A stretch of DNA of 64,000 nucleotides from SLRI01 sp964402505 (GCA_964402505.1 CAYOCP010000004.1:124001-188000); one strand, 5' to 3'; shown: positions 17,363 to 25,971, counted from the first letter of the stretch. The notes: generated by a model from the sequence alone, not told the origin. Program-made: numbers and translations.

Positions 17363-17641
17363 ATGGATGCGCGCGAAGCAATTGCCAAGGCCAAGGCGCA
17401 TGTAGCCACGTTGTTCGACAACGAGGGCATCAGCAGTATCGGTCTCGAGGAGATCGAGTTCGTCGACGACGCCGGGCTCTGGCAGGTCACTGTGGGATTT
17501 TCTCGACCTTGGGATCAGCCAGTGGGCGTTGCCGCGGCCCCGGGCGGTCGGCGCGGCCGGACCTTCAAAGTGGTGACGCTCAAGGACGACGATGGGCGCG
17601 TGGTTTCGGTCAAGCATCGCGAGCCGGCCTTTTCCGAGTGA
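17363..17641 (+). CDS. Small protein of unknown function, partner of PIN gene
   Basis: 92 residues with a helix-then-strand pattern and an acidic centre (EEIEFVDDAGLWQVTVGF). I do not recognise the family. It overlaps the PIN-domain gene by GTGA (4 bases), an arrangement typical of translationally coupled pairs. By position it could be an antitoxin, but it has no obvious DNA-binding or SpoVT/RHH signature, so that is only inference. Confidence 0.6.
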   Translation: MDAREAIAKAKAHVATLFDNEGISSIGLEEIEFVDDAGLWQVTVGFSRPWDQPVGVAAAPGGRRGRTFKVVTLKDDDGRVVSVKHREPAFSE

Positions 17642-18099
17642 AGGCAATTCTGCTCGACGCCAATCTCCTGGTGCTATGGATTATCGGAGAGGTCGAGTCG
17701 CGCTGGATCGGTCGACACAAGCGCGCCAAGACCATCGTGGCGAGCGACTGGCATTTGCTCCAGGACATCATCGGTGACGCGCGAATCCTCACGACGCCGC
17801 ACATCCTCGCCGAGGCCGGCAATCTCCTGCGCGCGGGAGGGATGTGGCCGGATGCACATGTGAGACTGATGGCCGGATTGGCGCTGTTCATCGCCCGTGC
17901 GCAAGAAGAGCACGTGCCGGCGCAGGCCGTGACGGGTTCCAAACTCTATCGCCGCCTCGGGCTGACGGACGCTGCACTCCTCTCGTCGGCGAGCCCGGAC
18001 GCGCATCTGCTCACCGCTTATCTCGATCTTTGCCATGCTGCCCTCAGCCAGGGGCCGGTAGCCACCAACTTCAACCATTGCCGCGATGCTGCGGGATGA
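17638..18099 (+). CDS. PIN-like domain protein
   Basis: 153 residues. The N-terminal ILLDANLLVLWIIG supplies the first acidic residue of a PIN fold. An ILAEAGNL region and LTDAALLSSA supply later acidic residues at positions expected for PIN nucleases. PIN proteins are usually single-strand ribonucleases and often toxins. The GTG start is inside the stop of the upstream small gene. Unlike VapC toxins it is slightly long, and the partner is not a known antitoxin. Convergent with the DUF29 gene, with a 33-base gap. Confidence 0.65.
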   Translation: MKAILLDANLLVLWIIGEVESRWIGRHKRAKTIVASDWHLLQDIIGDARILTTPHILAEAGNLLRAGGMWPDAHVRLMAGLALFIARAQEEHVPAQAVTGSKLYRRLGLTDAALLSSASPDAHLLTAYLDLCHAALSQGPVATNFNHCRDAAG

Positions 18100-18132
18100 C
18101 GGTCGAAACCGTATTCCGTCGCCGCGGATCGA

Positions 18133-18609
18133 TCAGGCGCTGACCGCCGCCCGGTTCGGCCACCACTCCGCGTCCTGGACCTGCGCCAGCGTGTAGGGGC
18201 AGCGCCGCGGCAGCCGCCTCGCCGCATCCATCTCGTGGTATTGCTCGAGGTCGGCCTGCGCCAGCTTGCGTGCGAGCTGGTAGCGGCGTTCCAGGTCCTC
18301 GGCCAGCTCGTTGGCGATGGTGGTGGTGATGCGGTTCTCGAGGTTGTCACGCGCCGTTCTGACCGTGTTCTGCCAGCCGCGGCGCGGCTCCTCGGCCGGC
18401 GAGTATTCGAGCTTCAGGAGATGCTGGATGATGGTGGCGGTGTGGGAGGCGCAGGATGCGCGCAGGTCACGGGCCATGTCGTCCAGCTCCTCCGCCAGAA
18501 GCACGAGGTCGAGCGGCACGTTGGCCCTTTCCGAAGCGAGCCGGCGCATCATCGCCGCCTGCTCGGCCAGCCAGGCCACGTAATCCGATTCGAAGAGACT
18601 CACCGTCAT
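18133..18609 (-). CDS. DUF29 family protein
   Basis: 158 residues, all alpha by appearance. The family start LFESDYVAWLAEQAAMMR, the centre LAEELDDMARDLRA, and HLLKLEYSPAEEPRRGWQNTVRTAR are recognisable DUF29 blocks. The family is abundant in cyanobacteria and alphaproteobacteria, often as a mobile single gene, and its function is unknown. No signal peptide or membrane span is seen. Neighbours on both sides are on the other strand. Confidence 0.85.
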   Translation of the reverse strand: MTVSLFESDYVAWLAEQAAMMRRLASERANVPLDLVLLAEELDDMARDLRASCASHTATIIQHLLKLEYSPAEEPRRGWQNTVRTARDNLENRITTTIANELAEDLERRYQLARKLAQADLEQYHEMDAARRLPRRCPYTLAQVQDAEWWPNRAAVSA

Positions 18610-18742
18610 GGCCGCACTCCCAGGGGACGCGCACCGGGCACGATAGCGCCGCAGCGGCCGGCTGCCAATCGTGCGGCTCCCCCGCCACCATTTACAACCC
18701 GCTGAAGGAGAACCATAAGCTCCACCCAAGAGGAGCAGCACC

Positions 18743-19645
18743 ATGCGTCCGACCACCCGTTTTCGCCGCCTCGTCGAGGCACCGGAGATCCTCGTCCTGC
18801 CGGGCATCCAGGACGCGCTGACGGCGAGGATCGCCGAAAACGCCGGCTTTGCCGCCGTCACCTGCGGCGGCTACGCGGCGACCGCGGCCCTCCTCGGCCA
18901 GCCCGATACCTCGCAGCTCGGCCTCGCCGAGCTCGCCGAGCACTACACCCGGATCTGCGAGGCCGTCTCCGTGCCGGTCTTCGCCGACGCCGATACCGGC
19001 TTCGGCAATGTCACCAATGTCCGCCGCGCCGTGCGCGCCTACGAGCGGGCCGGAGTGGCCGGCCTCTTCATCGAGGATCAGGCCTTCCCCAAGCGCTGCG
19101 GCCACATGGCCGGCAAGGCGGTGATTTCGCCCTCGGAGATGGTCGCCAAGCTCGGCGCCGCCCTCGATGCGCGGATCGATCCCGACCTCGTCGTCATGGC
19201 CCGCACCGATGCGCTCGCCGTCAACGGCATCGACGACGCCATCGAGCGCGGCCGGCTCTACCGAGAGGCGGGCGCCGACATGATCTTCGTCGAGGCACCG
19301 GTCGACACCGGCCAGATGCGCCGCATCTGCAGCGAGATCGACGCGCCCTGCATGGCCAACAACATCGAGGGCGGGCTCTCGCCCTTCCTGCCTTCGGCCG
19401 AGCTTCAGGCGATCGGCTACGCCATGGTCGCCTTTCCGGTGGCGACCAGCTACGCGGTCGCCGCCGCCGTCAACCGATTGATGCAGGACCTGAAGGAGAC
19501 CGGCACCACCGCCGGCATGGCCGATGCCATGCTCGACTTCACCGCCTTCAACGCCCTCGTCGGGCTCGGCGAGCTGCGCGCCGCCGAGGAGCGGGACCTG
19601 GCCTTCGCCCGCCGCCTGACGGGCGCGGACCCGAGCAACCCTTGA
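18743..19645 (+). CDS. Isocitrate lyase/PEP mutase superfamily enzyme
   Basis: 300 residues. The (beta/alpha)8 family motifs are present: PGIQDALTARIAE, the metal site FADADTGFGN, and the mobile catalytic loop IEDQAFPKRCGHMAGK. The family includes methylisocitrate lyase, 2,3-dimethylmalate lyase and oxaloacetate decarboxylase; the sequence alone does not pick one. It is followed after 38 bases by the TRAP system 2 genes on the same strand, so a C4-C7 carboxylate imported by that system is a reasonable substrate. It may therefore initiate catabolism of the transported acid. Confidence 0.85.
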   Translation: MRPTTRFRRLVEAPEILVLPGIQDALTARIAENAGFAAVTCGGYAATAALLGQPDTSQLGLAELAEHYTRICEAVSVPVFADADTGFGNVTNVRRAVRAYERAGVAGLFIEDQAFPKRCGHMAGKAVISPSEMVAKLGAALDARIDPDLVVMARTDALAVNGIDDAIERGRLYREAGADMIFVEAPVDTGQMRRICSEIDAPCMANNIEGGLSPFLPSAELQAIGYAMVAFPVATSYAVAAAVNRLMQDLKETGTTAGMADAMLDFTAFNALVGLGELRAAEERDLAFARRLTGADPSNP

Positions 19646-19683
19646 CCAGAACCGCGAGCCAACCGATCGGAGAGAGGAGACCC

Positions 19684-20670
19684 ATGCGAAAGATCACCAC
19701 GACCGCCCTGGCCCTCGCGGCCCTGGCCCTGCCGCTCGGCACCGCGCACGCCGAGACCGTCTTCCGCATCAGCCACCAGCTGCCGCCGGCACACCACATC
19801 GCCAGACTCGTCGACGCCTTCGCCGCCGACGTCGAGGCCCGCACCAACGGTGCCGTCGACGTGCAGGTCTTCGGCGCCAGCCAGGCCTACAACCCCGACC
19901 AGCACCACCCGGCCGTCGCCAGGGGCGAGATCGAGGGGGCGCTCGCGGTGAACTTCCAGTGGGGCAACACCATCCCCGAGATGAACGTCGTCACCATCCC
20001 CTACTTCTTCACCGACCTGCAGCGGATCGAGGCCTTCCCCGGCTCCGCCGCGGCCCGGCTCCTCGAGGCCAAGCTCATGGAGAAGGGGGTGCGGAACATC
20101 GCCTGGCTCTACACCACGCGGCAGTCGATCTTCACCTCCAGCAAGCGCCCGCTGATCACCGTCGAGGATTTCGAGGGCGTCAAGATCCGCGGCCTCAACA
20201 AGCTGGTCGACGAGGGGCTGGTCGCCGCCGGCGCGGCGCCGGCCGCCATGCCCGGCTCCGAGGTCTACCAGGCCCTGCAAACGGGCGTGATCGACGCCGG
20301 CCTCACCGACGTCTCGGCCGCCTTCAGCCGCAAGTACTACGAGGTCCAGGAATTCGGCACGGTGGCACCCTTCTTCACCGTCTACTTCCACCTCTTCGTC
20401 AACCCCGCCTGGTACGACGGCCTGCCCGAGGCCGAGCGGGTCGCCATCGCCGAGGCGGCGGGTGCTGCCGAGCTCGAATCGATTCCGCTCACCGAGGCCA
20501 CGGCGGCCGACGCCATCCGCGAGCTCGAGGAGGCCGGCATGAAGCTGCACATGCAGACGCCGGAGGAGAGCAAGTCGTTCGAGGCCGTCATGCAGCCGCC
20601 GGTGATGAAAGCCTTCAAGGCCTCGAGCCCCGACGCCGAGGCCGTCATCGAGGCGGTCGAAAAGCTCTGA
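19684..20670 (+). CDS. TRAP transporter substrate-binding protein (DctP family), system 2
   Basis: 328 residues with a clear signal peptide (MRKITTTALALAALALPLGTAHA, cleavage after AHA). The mature start ETVFRISHQLPPAHH and the central VKIRGLNKLVDEGLVAAGAAPAAMP region are family-typical. ATG 19684 follows a GAGAGGAGA ribosome-binding site. It sits between an isocitrate lyase-family gene and the small and large permease genes, all on the plus strand. The stop codon overlaps the inferred CTG start of the small permease gene. Confidence 0.92.
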   Translation: MRKITTTALALAALALPLGTAHAETVFRISHQLPPAHHIARLVDAFAADVEARTNGAVDVQVFGASQAYNPDQHHPAVARGEIEGALAVNFQWGNTIPEMNVVTIPYFFTDLQRIEAFPGSAAARLLEAKLMEKGVRNIAWLYTTRQSIFTSSKRPLITVEDFEGVKIRGLNKLVDEGLVAAGAAPAAMPGSEVYQALQTGVIDAGLTDVSAAFSRKYYEVQEFGTVAPFFTVYFHLFVNPAWYDGLPEAERVAIAEAAGAAELESIPLTEATAADAIRELEEAGMKLHMQTPEESKSFEAVMQPPVMKAFKASSPDAEAVIEAVEKL

Positions 20671-21251
20671 GCGCGGCGCGGCGGCCGGCCGGGGACAGAG
20701 ACCGCCGGCTGCTCCGCCGGCTGGCGCGAGGGCTCGACCGGACGGTCGCCGTCATCTGCCTCGTCGGCACCGGCATCGCCGCCTTCCTGCTGCTGCTCTG
20801 CCTGGCGCTCGTCGCCTGGTCGGTCTTGATGCGCTACTTCCTGAACCAGCCGATCCCCTGGGTCGACGAGCTCGTGGGCTATCTCCTCGTCGGCCTCGTC
20901 ATGCTCGCCGCCGCCGACGCACTCCGCCGCGGCGAGCACATCTCGGTCGACCTCCTGACCGACCGGCTCCGGCCGCGCGGCCGGCGGCTCACCGCGGCAG
21001 CGGGGCAGCTCGCCGTCCTGATCGCCGGGCTGGCGCTGGTCCAGGGCGGCTGGCAGACGGCCGCCTTCTCGAAGCTGCTCGGCATCTACTCGACCGGCTA
21101 TCTCGCCATACCGATCTACCTGCCGCAACTCCTGGTGCCGATGGGCGGCCTGCTCCTTGCGCTCGCCGCGGCCATGGGACTCGTCCGCATGGCGCTCGGC
21201 CTCGCACCGACGACCGATCTCGACGGGCCGGCCGGCGAGCGGCCGAGGTGA
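20667..21251 (+). CDS. TRAP transporter small permease (DctQ family), system 2, CTG start inferred
   Basis: About 194 residues with four hydrophobic spans and the family region LMRYFLNQPIPWVDELVGYLLVGL. The frame has no ATG, GTG or TTG between the dctP stop region and codon 52, which is already inside the second half of the first membrane span. The CTG at 20667 forms a CTGA overlap with the dctP stop, exactly where ATGA or GTGA is used elsewhere in this genome, and a GAGGCGG box lies upstream. A non-standard CTG start is therefore inferred. The stop overlaps the GTG start of dctM. Confidence 0.8.
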   Translation: MSAARRPAGDRDRRLLRRLARGLDRTVAVICLVGTGIAAFLLLLCLALVAWSVLMRYFLNQPIPWVDELVGYLLVGLVMLAAADALRRGEHISVDLLTDRLRPRGRRLTAAAGQLAVLIAGLALVQGGWQTAAFSKLLGIYSTGYLAIPIYLPQLLVPMGGLLLALAAAMGLVRMALGLAPTTDLDGPAGERPR

Positions 21252-22537
21252 CCCTGGTCCTCCTTCTCGCCGGTCTGGTCCTCGTCATCCTGACGGGGCT
21301 GCCGGTCTTCGCCGCCCTCGGCCTCTTCGGCGGCACGCTCATGGCGATCGACGAGGGCAGCATCGCCGCCCTCGGCGAGATCGTCTTCGGCAAGCTCAAC
21401 ATCTACCTCCTCGTCGCCATACCGCTCTTCACCCTCATGGCGCATTTCATGATCCGGGGCCGGATCGTCGACGATCTCTACGGCACGGCCCACACGCTGC
21501 TCCGCCATCTGCCGGGCGGCCTCGGCGTGGCGACGGTGGCGGCCTGCACCCTCTTCGCCGCCATCTCGGGCTCGAGCGTGGCGACGGCCCTCACCATCGG
21601 CGCCGTCGCCATCCCGCAGATGATCCGCTACGGCTACGGCGAATCGACGGCCTACGGCGTCGTCGGCGGCGGCGGCACGCTCGGCATCCTGATCCCGCCC
21701 TCGGGACCCATGGTGCTCTTCGCCGTGGTCGCCGACGCCTCGATCGGCCAGCTCTTCATGGCCGGAGTCGTGCCGGGCCTGCTCCTCGCCCTCGGCTTCG
21801 CCCTCTACTGCATGGCGACCCAGAGCCTCGCCGGCGACCGGGCGGTCCGGGCCGAGCCGCGTGCGTCACCCCGCGAGATGCTGGGCGCCTTGCGGCGCTC
21901 CTTCTGGGCGCTCTCGCTGCCGGTCTTCGTCCTCGGCGGCATGTATCTCGGCATCTTCACCGCGACCGAGGCCGCCGGCGCAGGAGCACTCGCCGCCCTC
22001 GCTGTCGCCATGCTGGTCTACCGCACGCTCGGTCCCCTCGACGTCTGGCGCTCGGCCATGGACGCGGCCCGCACCTCGGCCATGCTCTTCATGATCCTCG
22101 CCGCCGCCGCGGTCTTCAGCCATGTGCTCACCAAGATGCGCATTCCGCAGGAGATCGTGGCCCTCGTCGCCAGCCACGACCTCGGCCAGATCGAGTTCCT
22201 CATCGCCGTCATGGGCCTGATCTTCGTCCTCGGCATGTTCCTCGAGACCATCTCGATCATCCTGATCACCACACCCATCGTGCTGCCGGTGCTCGCCGCA
22301 CTCGGAATCGACCCGGTCTGGTACGGCGTGCTCTTGATGGTCAATCTGGAGCTCGCCCTGATCACGCCACCGGTCGGCATGAACCTCTTCACCATCAAGG
22401 CGATCACGCGGGGCCCCATCGAGCCGATCATCAAGGGCGTGCTGCCCTATGCGGCGATCCTGCTCGGCGGCCTCGTGCTGCTGCTGCTCTTTCCGGGCAT
22501 CGCCCTCTGGCTGCCTTCGACCATGCTGGGTCGCTGA
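21248..22537 (+). CDS. TRAP transporter large permease (DctM family), system 2
   Basis: 429-residue transport subunit with about 12 membrane spans. Family elements are visible: VAIPLFTLMAHFMIRG, the AAISGSSVATALTIG loop, ILIPPSGPM, and GIFTATEAAGAGA. The GTG start at 21248 sits inside the stop region of dctQ. Last gene of the four-gene run from the isocitrate lyase-family enzyme. It is followed by a candidate promoter for the next gene rather than by an obvious terminator. Confidence 0.93.
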   Translation: MTLVLLLAGLVLVILTGLPVFAALGLFGGTLMAIDEGSIAALGEIVFGKLNIYLLVAIPLFTLMAHFMIRGRIVDDLYGTAHTLLRHLPGGLGVATVAACTLFAAISGSSVATALTIGAVAIPQMIRYGYGESTAYGVVGGGGTLGILIPPSGPMVLFAVVADASIGQLFMAGVVPGLLLALGFALYCMATQSLAGDRAVRAEPRASPREMLGALRRSFWALSLPVFVLGGMYLGIFTATEAAGAGALAALAVAMLVYRTLGPLDVWRSAMDAARTSAMLFMILAAAAVFSHVLTKMRIPQEIVALVASHDLGQIEFLIAVMGLIFVLGMFLETISIILITTPIVLPVLAALGIDPVWYGVLLMVNLELALITPPVGMNLFTIKAITRGPIEPIIKGVLPYAAILLGGLVLLLLFPGIALWLPSTMLGR

Positions 22538-22559
22538 GCGATCGTCCGGAGCTGGACCG

Positions 22560-22587
22560 TTGCCCGCTCGCCCGTCGCCACTATAGT
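22560..22587 (+). promoter_or_regulatory. Candidate promoter upstream of the Rap1a/Tai-like gene
   Basis: TTGCCC (22560-22565) and TATAGT (22582-22587) are separated by 16 bases and lie 50 bases before the ATG at 22638. The match to the sigma-70 consensus is good for such a GC-rich region. This separates the small envelope-protein genes from the TRAP system 2 operon. Confidence 0.4.
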
Positions 22588-22637
22588 CGGGGCCACGCCG
22601 GCATGGTGGCGGCGTCGAACCAGACGGGAGGACATTC

Positions 22638-23027
22638 ATGCGGGGCAAGAGCCTCCTCGGCGGCGCCCTCGGCGTCCTGATGCTCGCCGCGTCGAGCGCG
22701 GGCGCTGCCGAGCTCGCAGCATTCGAGCTCGAGAACTCGGGGGACCTCGCGGCCCTCTGCGGTGCCGAGCCCGACACCCCCAATTTCGCCGACGCGCGCC
22801 AGTTCTGCTTCGGCTTCATCTCGGGTGCGAGCCTGCTCTACTCGGCCCTGGTACGGGCGAAAAAAGTCGACAAGGTCGTCTGCACGCCCGAGAACCTGAC
22901 CCGCGAGCAGATACGCGCCAACTTCGTCGCCTGGCAGGGCGAGCATCCCGAGCTCGCCGATGCCGGTCCGCTCGACGGGCTCTTTCAGTCGGCGGTCAAC
23001 CGCTGGCCCTGCGAGAAGAAGTCATGA
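22638..23027 (+). CDS. Rap1a/Tai family periplasmic protein
   Basis: 129 residues with a signal peptide (LLGGALGVLMLAASSAGAA). Cysteines in the LCGAE, FCFGFISG, VCTPENLT and WPCEKK contexts match the conserved disulfide pattern of the Rap1a/Tai family. That family is named for type VI secretion immunity proteins but is widespread as a periplasmic fold without any nearby effector. No T6SS gene is in this window, so an immunity role is not supported. Its stop overlaps the next gene (ATGA). Confidence 0.8.
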   Translation: MRGKSLLGGALGVLMLAASSAGAAELAAFELENSGDLAALCGAEPDTPNFADARQFCFGFISGASLLYSALVRAKKVDKVVCTPENLTREQIRANFVAWQGEHPELADAGPLDGLFQSAVNRWPCEKKS

Positions 23028-23260
23028 GGAACACGAGAATGCTGAATCGGCACCTGCGACACGGGGCGGTCGCCCTGACCCTGGCCCTCGCCACCATCGG
23101 CCTCGGCGCCTGCGACAGCACCGCCGGCAAGGGAGCCGCCATCGGCGCCGCGGGCGGTGCCGCCGCCGGCCTCGTCACCGGCGAGAACGTCTTTCGCGGC
23201 GCCGCCGCGGGCGCTGCCGCCGGGGCCGCGGGCGGCTTCGTCTACGACATGCTGAACTGA
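23024..23260 (+). CDS. Glycine-zipper lipoprotein, small
   Basis: 78 residues. The hydrophobic leader ends in LGAC, a lipobox. The mature segment has AAIGAAGGAAAG and AAAGAAAGAAGG glycine-zipper repeats typical of outer-membrane lipoproteins of the 17 kDa/OmpA-like zipper class. It overlaps the Rap1a/Tai-like gene by 4 bases, suggesting joint expression of two envelope proteins. Function unknown. Confidence 0.75.
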   Translation: MRNTRMLNRHLRHGAVALTLALATIGLGACDSTAGKGAAIGAAGGAAAGLVTGENVFRGAAAGAAAGAAGGFVYDMLN

Positions 23261-23348
23261 TCAGGGACTTCCCCACATCGGACGGCCATGCCGGCCGGCG
23301 GCGGCTCCGCGCCGGCATGGCTGCCATGCGTTCTCGCGCGTTGCGTGA

Positions 23349-23383
23349 GTTTGCTGCAAGACCGATATTGCAGTGCAGCAAAC
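23349..23383. repeat. Perfect 10-bp inverted repeat
   Basis: GTTTGCTGCA (23349-23358) is exactly complementary to TGCAGCAAAC (23374-23383) across a 15-base loop. Within the loop side, CTGCAA and TTGCAG form a second, nested dyad. It lies 22 bases upstream of the 27-codon frame at 23405. It could be an operator or an RNA hairpin. Confidence 0.5.
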
Positions 23384-23404
23384 AACCTCCAGCGAGTGAC
23401 GTCG

Positions 23405-23488
23405 ATGTCCGATTTCCTGCCCACCTTCGGCCTCTTCACCCTGACCGCCATCTTCGTGCTGCTGATCACCCTGCAGTGGGTGAACTGA
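23405..23488 (+). CDS. Possible 27-residue membrane peptide
   Basis: The frame MSDFLPTFGLFTLTAIFVLLITLQWVN encodes one clean hydrophobic span of about 18 residues with a short polar N-terminus, as in small bacterial membrane peptides. No strong ribosome-binding site is visible. A perfect inverted repeat lies just upstream and a strong hairpin follows 21 bases downstream, which fits a small independent transcription unit. Existence is uncertain. Confidence 0.35.
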   Translation: MSDFLPTFGLFTLTAIFVLLITLQWVN

Positions 23489-23508
23489 GCAAAGTCTCCT
23501 GACGACGA

Positions 23509-23536
23509 AGGGCGCGTGCCACATGGCACGCGCCCT
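23509..23536. terminator. Bidirectional hairpin terminator
   Basis: AGGGCGCGTGCCA and its exact complement (13 bp) are separated by only 2 bases. It lies between the plus-strand small genes and the 3' end of the minus-strand TRAP dctP at 23555, so it can serve both. The flanking T-run is weak. Confidence 0.65.
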
Positions 23537-23554
23537 CGTTGATCGGGCCGGGCG

Positions 23555-24613
23555 TCAGCCGCGCGTCGCGTCGATGGCGGCCTTGCAACCGGCGATCGTG
23601 TCCTCGAGCACGTCGAGCCAGTCGGTGCCGTACTCCTTCTTGTACCAATCGTAGATCGGAGCCGCCGCCGCGACGAAGGCCGCCTTCTCCTCCTCGTTCG
23701 GCACGTAGATCTCGCCGCCAGCGTCCTTGAACGCCTGATAGGCGTCGATCGCCCGCCGCTTGGGGAAGACGATGGTGGTCCAGCGCAGCGCGTCGAAGCC
23801 GTCCTCGACGATCCGGCGCTGCTCCGCCGACATCTGCTCGAAAACGTCGTTGTTCATCATCCACATGGCACCCATATAGGCGTGCCCGTCGAGGGTGATG
23901 TGCTTCAGATGCTCGTGGAACTTCATGCCGACGATGTCGGTGATGCCGTTCTTCGTCCCCTCGACCACGCCCGTCGCCAGGGAGGTGTACACCTCGGGCC
24001 AGGCGATCGAGGTGGGCGCGCCGCCCATCGACCTCACCAATTCCTGCTGCACCGGCGAGCCGATCGTGCGGATCCTGAGCCCGGCGACGTCGGCCGGCGT
24101 GCGGATCTCCTTCGTGGTCGTGGCGAAGTTGCGCCAGCCGCCGGTATTGCCGATGGTCATCAGCCGCATGTTGCCGGTCTGCTCGAGCGTCTTGTCGTGC
24201 AAGAGCTCGAAGAAGGCGGTATCGTTGCCGAGCGCGCACTCGGCCACCCTGTCGGAAGGGAACATATAGGGCAGGTCCATGACCTGCGCCTCCTGCACGA
24301 TATTGCCGAACCCGCCGAATGTCGTGATGAAGACCTCGATGATGCCGCCCTGCAGGGCCTCGAGGCACTCCTCCGGGTTGCCGCAGAGCTGGCCACCGGG
24401 ATAAATCTCGACGGCGATGGCACCGTTGGAGTTGGCCTCCACGTAATCCTTGAAGACCAGGGCACCGTCGTAATCCTCGTCGTCCTGGTTGGCGAGAAAC
24501 ACGACCTTGAGGGTGAAGTCCTGCGCCACGGCCGGCGGCGGCGCCAAGACACCCAGAAGCCCGAGCCCCGCCGCGGCGCCGAGCACCGTCCGCCGCAATT
24601 TTGCCATCGTCAT
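23555..24613 (-). CDS. TRAP transporter substrate-binding protein (DctP family), system 3
   Basis: 352 residues. The signal peptide ends near PPPAVAQ. The mature part has KVVFLANQDDEDYDGALVF at its start and AGLRIRTIGSPVQQELVRSMGGAPT in the binding region. ATG 24613 follows GGGAGGTCGAG; a second in-frame ATG is two codons on. Unusually for this window it is the last gene of its operon, behind dctQ and dctM on the minus strand. It ends at a bidirectional hairpin. Confidence 0.92.
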   Translation of the reverse strand: MTMAKLRRTVLGAAAGLGLLGVLAPPPAVAQDFTLKVVFLANQDDEDYDGALVFKDYVEANSNGAIAVEIYPGGQLCGNPEECLEALQGGIIEVFITTFGGFGNIVQEAQVMDLPYMFPSDRVAECALGNDTAFFELLHDKTLEQTGNMRLMTIGNTGGWRNFATTTKEIRTPADVAGLRIRTIGSPVQQELVRSMGGAPTSIAWPEVYTSLATGVVEGTKNGITDIVGMKFHEHLKHITLDGHAYMGAMWMMNNDVFEQMSAEQRRIVEDGFDALRWTTIVFPKRRAIDAYQAFKDAGGEIYVPNEEEKAAFVAAAAPIYDWYKKEYGTDWLDVLEDTIAGCKAAIDATRG

Positions 24614-24627
24614 CTCGACCTCCCTTG

Positions 24628-25971
24628 TCACATGAACAGACACGTCAATGCGCTCAACGGATCGGTAGCGCAATTCGGCCACGACGAGAAGCCGAGCAGC
24701 CGGGGCAGGGTCAGGGAGACCTCGGGGACGTAGGTGATGAGGAAGATCACCAGGACCTCGACCAGCAGGAACGGCATCATCGCCCAGGCGATCCGCTCGA
24801 CCCGCTCGCCCGAGATGCCGGCCGCGACGAAGAGCACGAGCCCCATGGGCGGCGTGGCGAGGCCGACCGTGACGTTGACGCACATGACGATGGCGAAATG
24901 CATGGGATCGACACCCATCGACGTCATGGCGGGTCCGAGGATCGGCCCCAGGATCAGGATCGCCGGCCCGGCATCGAGGAACATGCCGACGATGAAGAGC
25001 ATGATGTTGACGGCGAAGAGCAGGGAATAGGGATTGTCGGCGAGCCAGAGCACGAAGCTGGTCAGCACCTGCGGCGTCTGGAAGAGGCTGATCACGCTCG
25101 AGAAGCTGACCGCGGCCGCGACCAGAAGGAGGATCGTGCCCGACGAGAGGGCCGTCGTGTAGAAGACCCCGGGCAGGTCCTTCGGCCGCAGCGTGCGGGT
25201 GATGAAGAGGGTGACGATCATGGCGTAGCCGGCGGCCACCGCCGCCGCCTCGGTCGGCGTGAAGACGCCGGTGAGGATGCCGCCGAGCAGGATGATCGGG
25301 GTCAGAAGGGGCCAGAAAGCCTCGCGCAGCGCCCTGCCGCGCGCGCGCCAGGAGGCCCGCTCTGCCGCCACCGGAAAATCGTAGCGCTTGGCCAGGAGCG
25401 TGGTCATCAGCATCAGCCCGACCCCAACCAGAAGGCCCGGCACGATGCCGGCGGCGAAGAGCCCTGCGACGGAGACATTCATGATGAAGGCGTAGAGGAT
25501 CATGATCCCGGATGGCGGGATGATCGGGCCGATCACCGAGGAGGCGGCGGTGATCGCGGCGGCGAAGCGCCGGGTGTAGCCATTCTGCTCCATGGCCGGG
25601 ATGAGCATCGAGCCCAGAGCCGAGGTATCGGCCACGGCCGATCCCGAAAGCCCGGCGAAGAGGATCGAGGAGAGGATGTTGACCTGGGCGAGCCCGCCCC
25701 GGACATGCCCGATCAGCGCCTTCGAGAAGTCGACGAGCTGCAGCGTGATGTTGCCGCGGTTCATGAGCTCGCCCGCGAGGATGAAGAACGGCACCGCCAT
25801 CAGGGGAAAGCTCTTCATCCCGTTGAAGAGGCGCTGCTGCATCATGCCGAAGAACGCATCCGGCCGGCCGTCGATCCAGAGGCTGAAGCCCGGGCCCAGC
25901 AGCAGCGCGAAGACGACCGGCATGCCGGCCATCAGAAGGACCATGAAAATCCAGAAGGGCAGAAGCGCCAT
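24628..25971 (-). CDS. TRAP transporter large permease (DctM family), system 3
   Basis: 447 residues, slightly longer than the other DctM proteins because of about 20 extra C-terminal residues (SSWPNCATDPLSALTCLFM). Family blocks LMAVPFFILAGELMNRGNIT, LSGSAVADTSALG, IIPPSGIMILY and GVFTPTEAAAVA are intact, with about 12 membrane spans. The start ATG follows the dctQ stop directly, and the stop lies 14 bases before the dctP start. No catabolic gene is adjacent, so the substrate is open. Confidence 0.93.
   Translation of the reverse strand: MALLPFWIFMVLLMAGMPVVFALLLGPGFSLWIDGRPDAFFGMMQQRLFNGMKSFPLMAVPFFILAGELMNRGNITLQLVDFSKALIGHVRGGLAQVNILSSILFAGLSGSAVADTSALGSMLIPAMEQNGYTRRFAAAITAASSVIGPIIPPSGIMILYAFIMNVSVAGLFAAGIVPGLLVGVGLMLMTTLLAKRYDFPVAAERASWRARGRALREAFWPLLTPIILLGGILTGVFTPTEAAAVAAGYAMIVTLFITRTLRPKDLPGVFYTTALSSGTILLLVAAAVSFSSVISLFQTPQVLTSFVLWLADNPYSLLFAVNIMLFIVGMFLDAGPAILILGPILGPAMTSMGVDPMHFAIVMCVNVTVGLATPPMGLVLFVAAGISGERVERIAWAMMPFLLVEVLVIFLITYVPEVSLTLPRLLGFSSWPNCATDPLSALTCLFM

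Noticed and set aside
22638..23027. T6SS immunity function for the Rap1a/Tai-like gene
   Set aside because: No effector or T6SS gene is nearby, and the family fold is common in unrelated periplasmic proteins.
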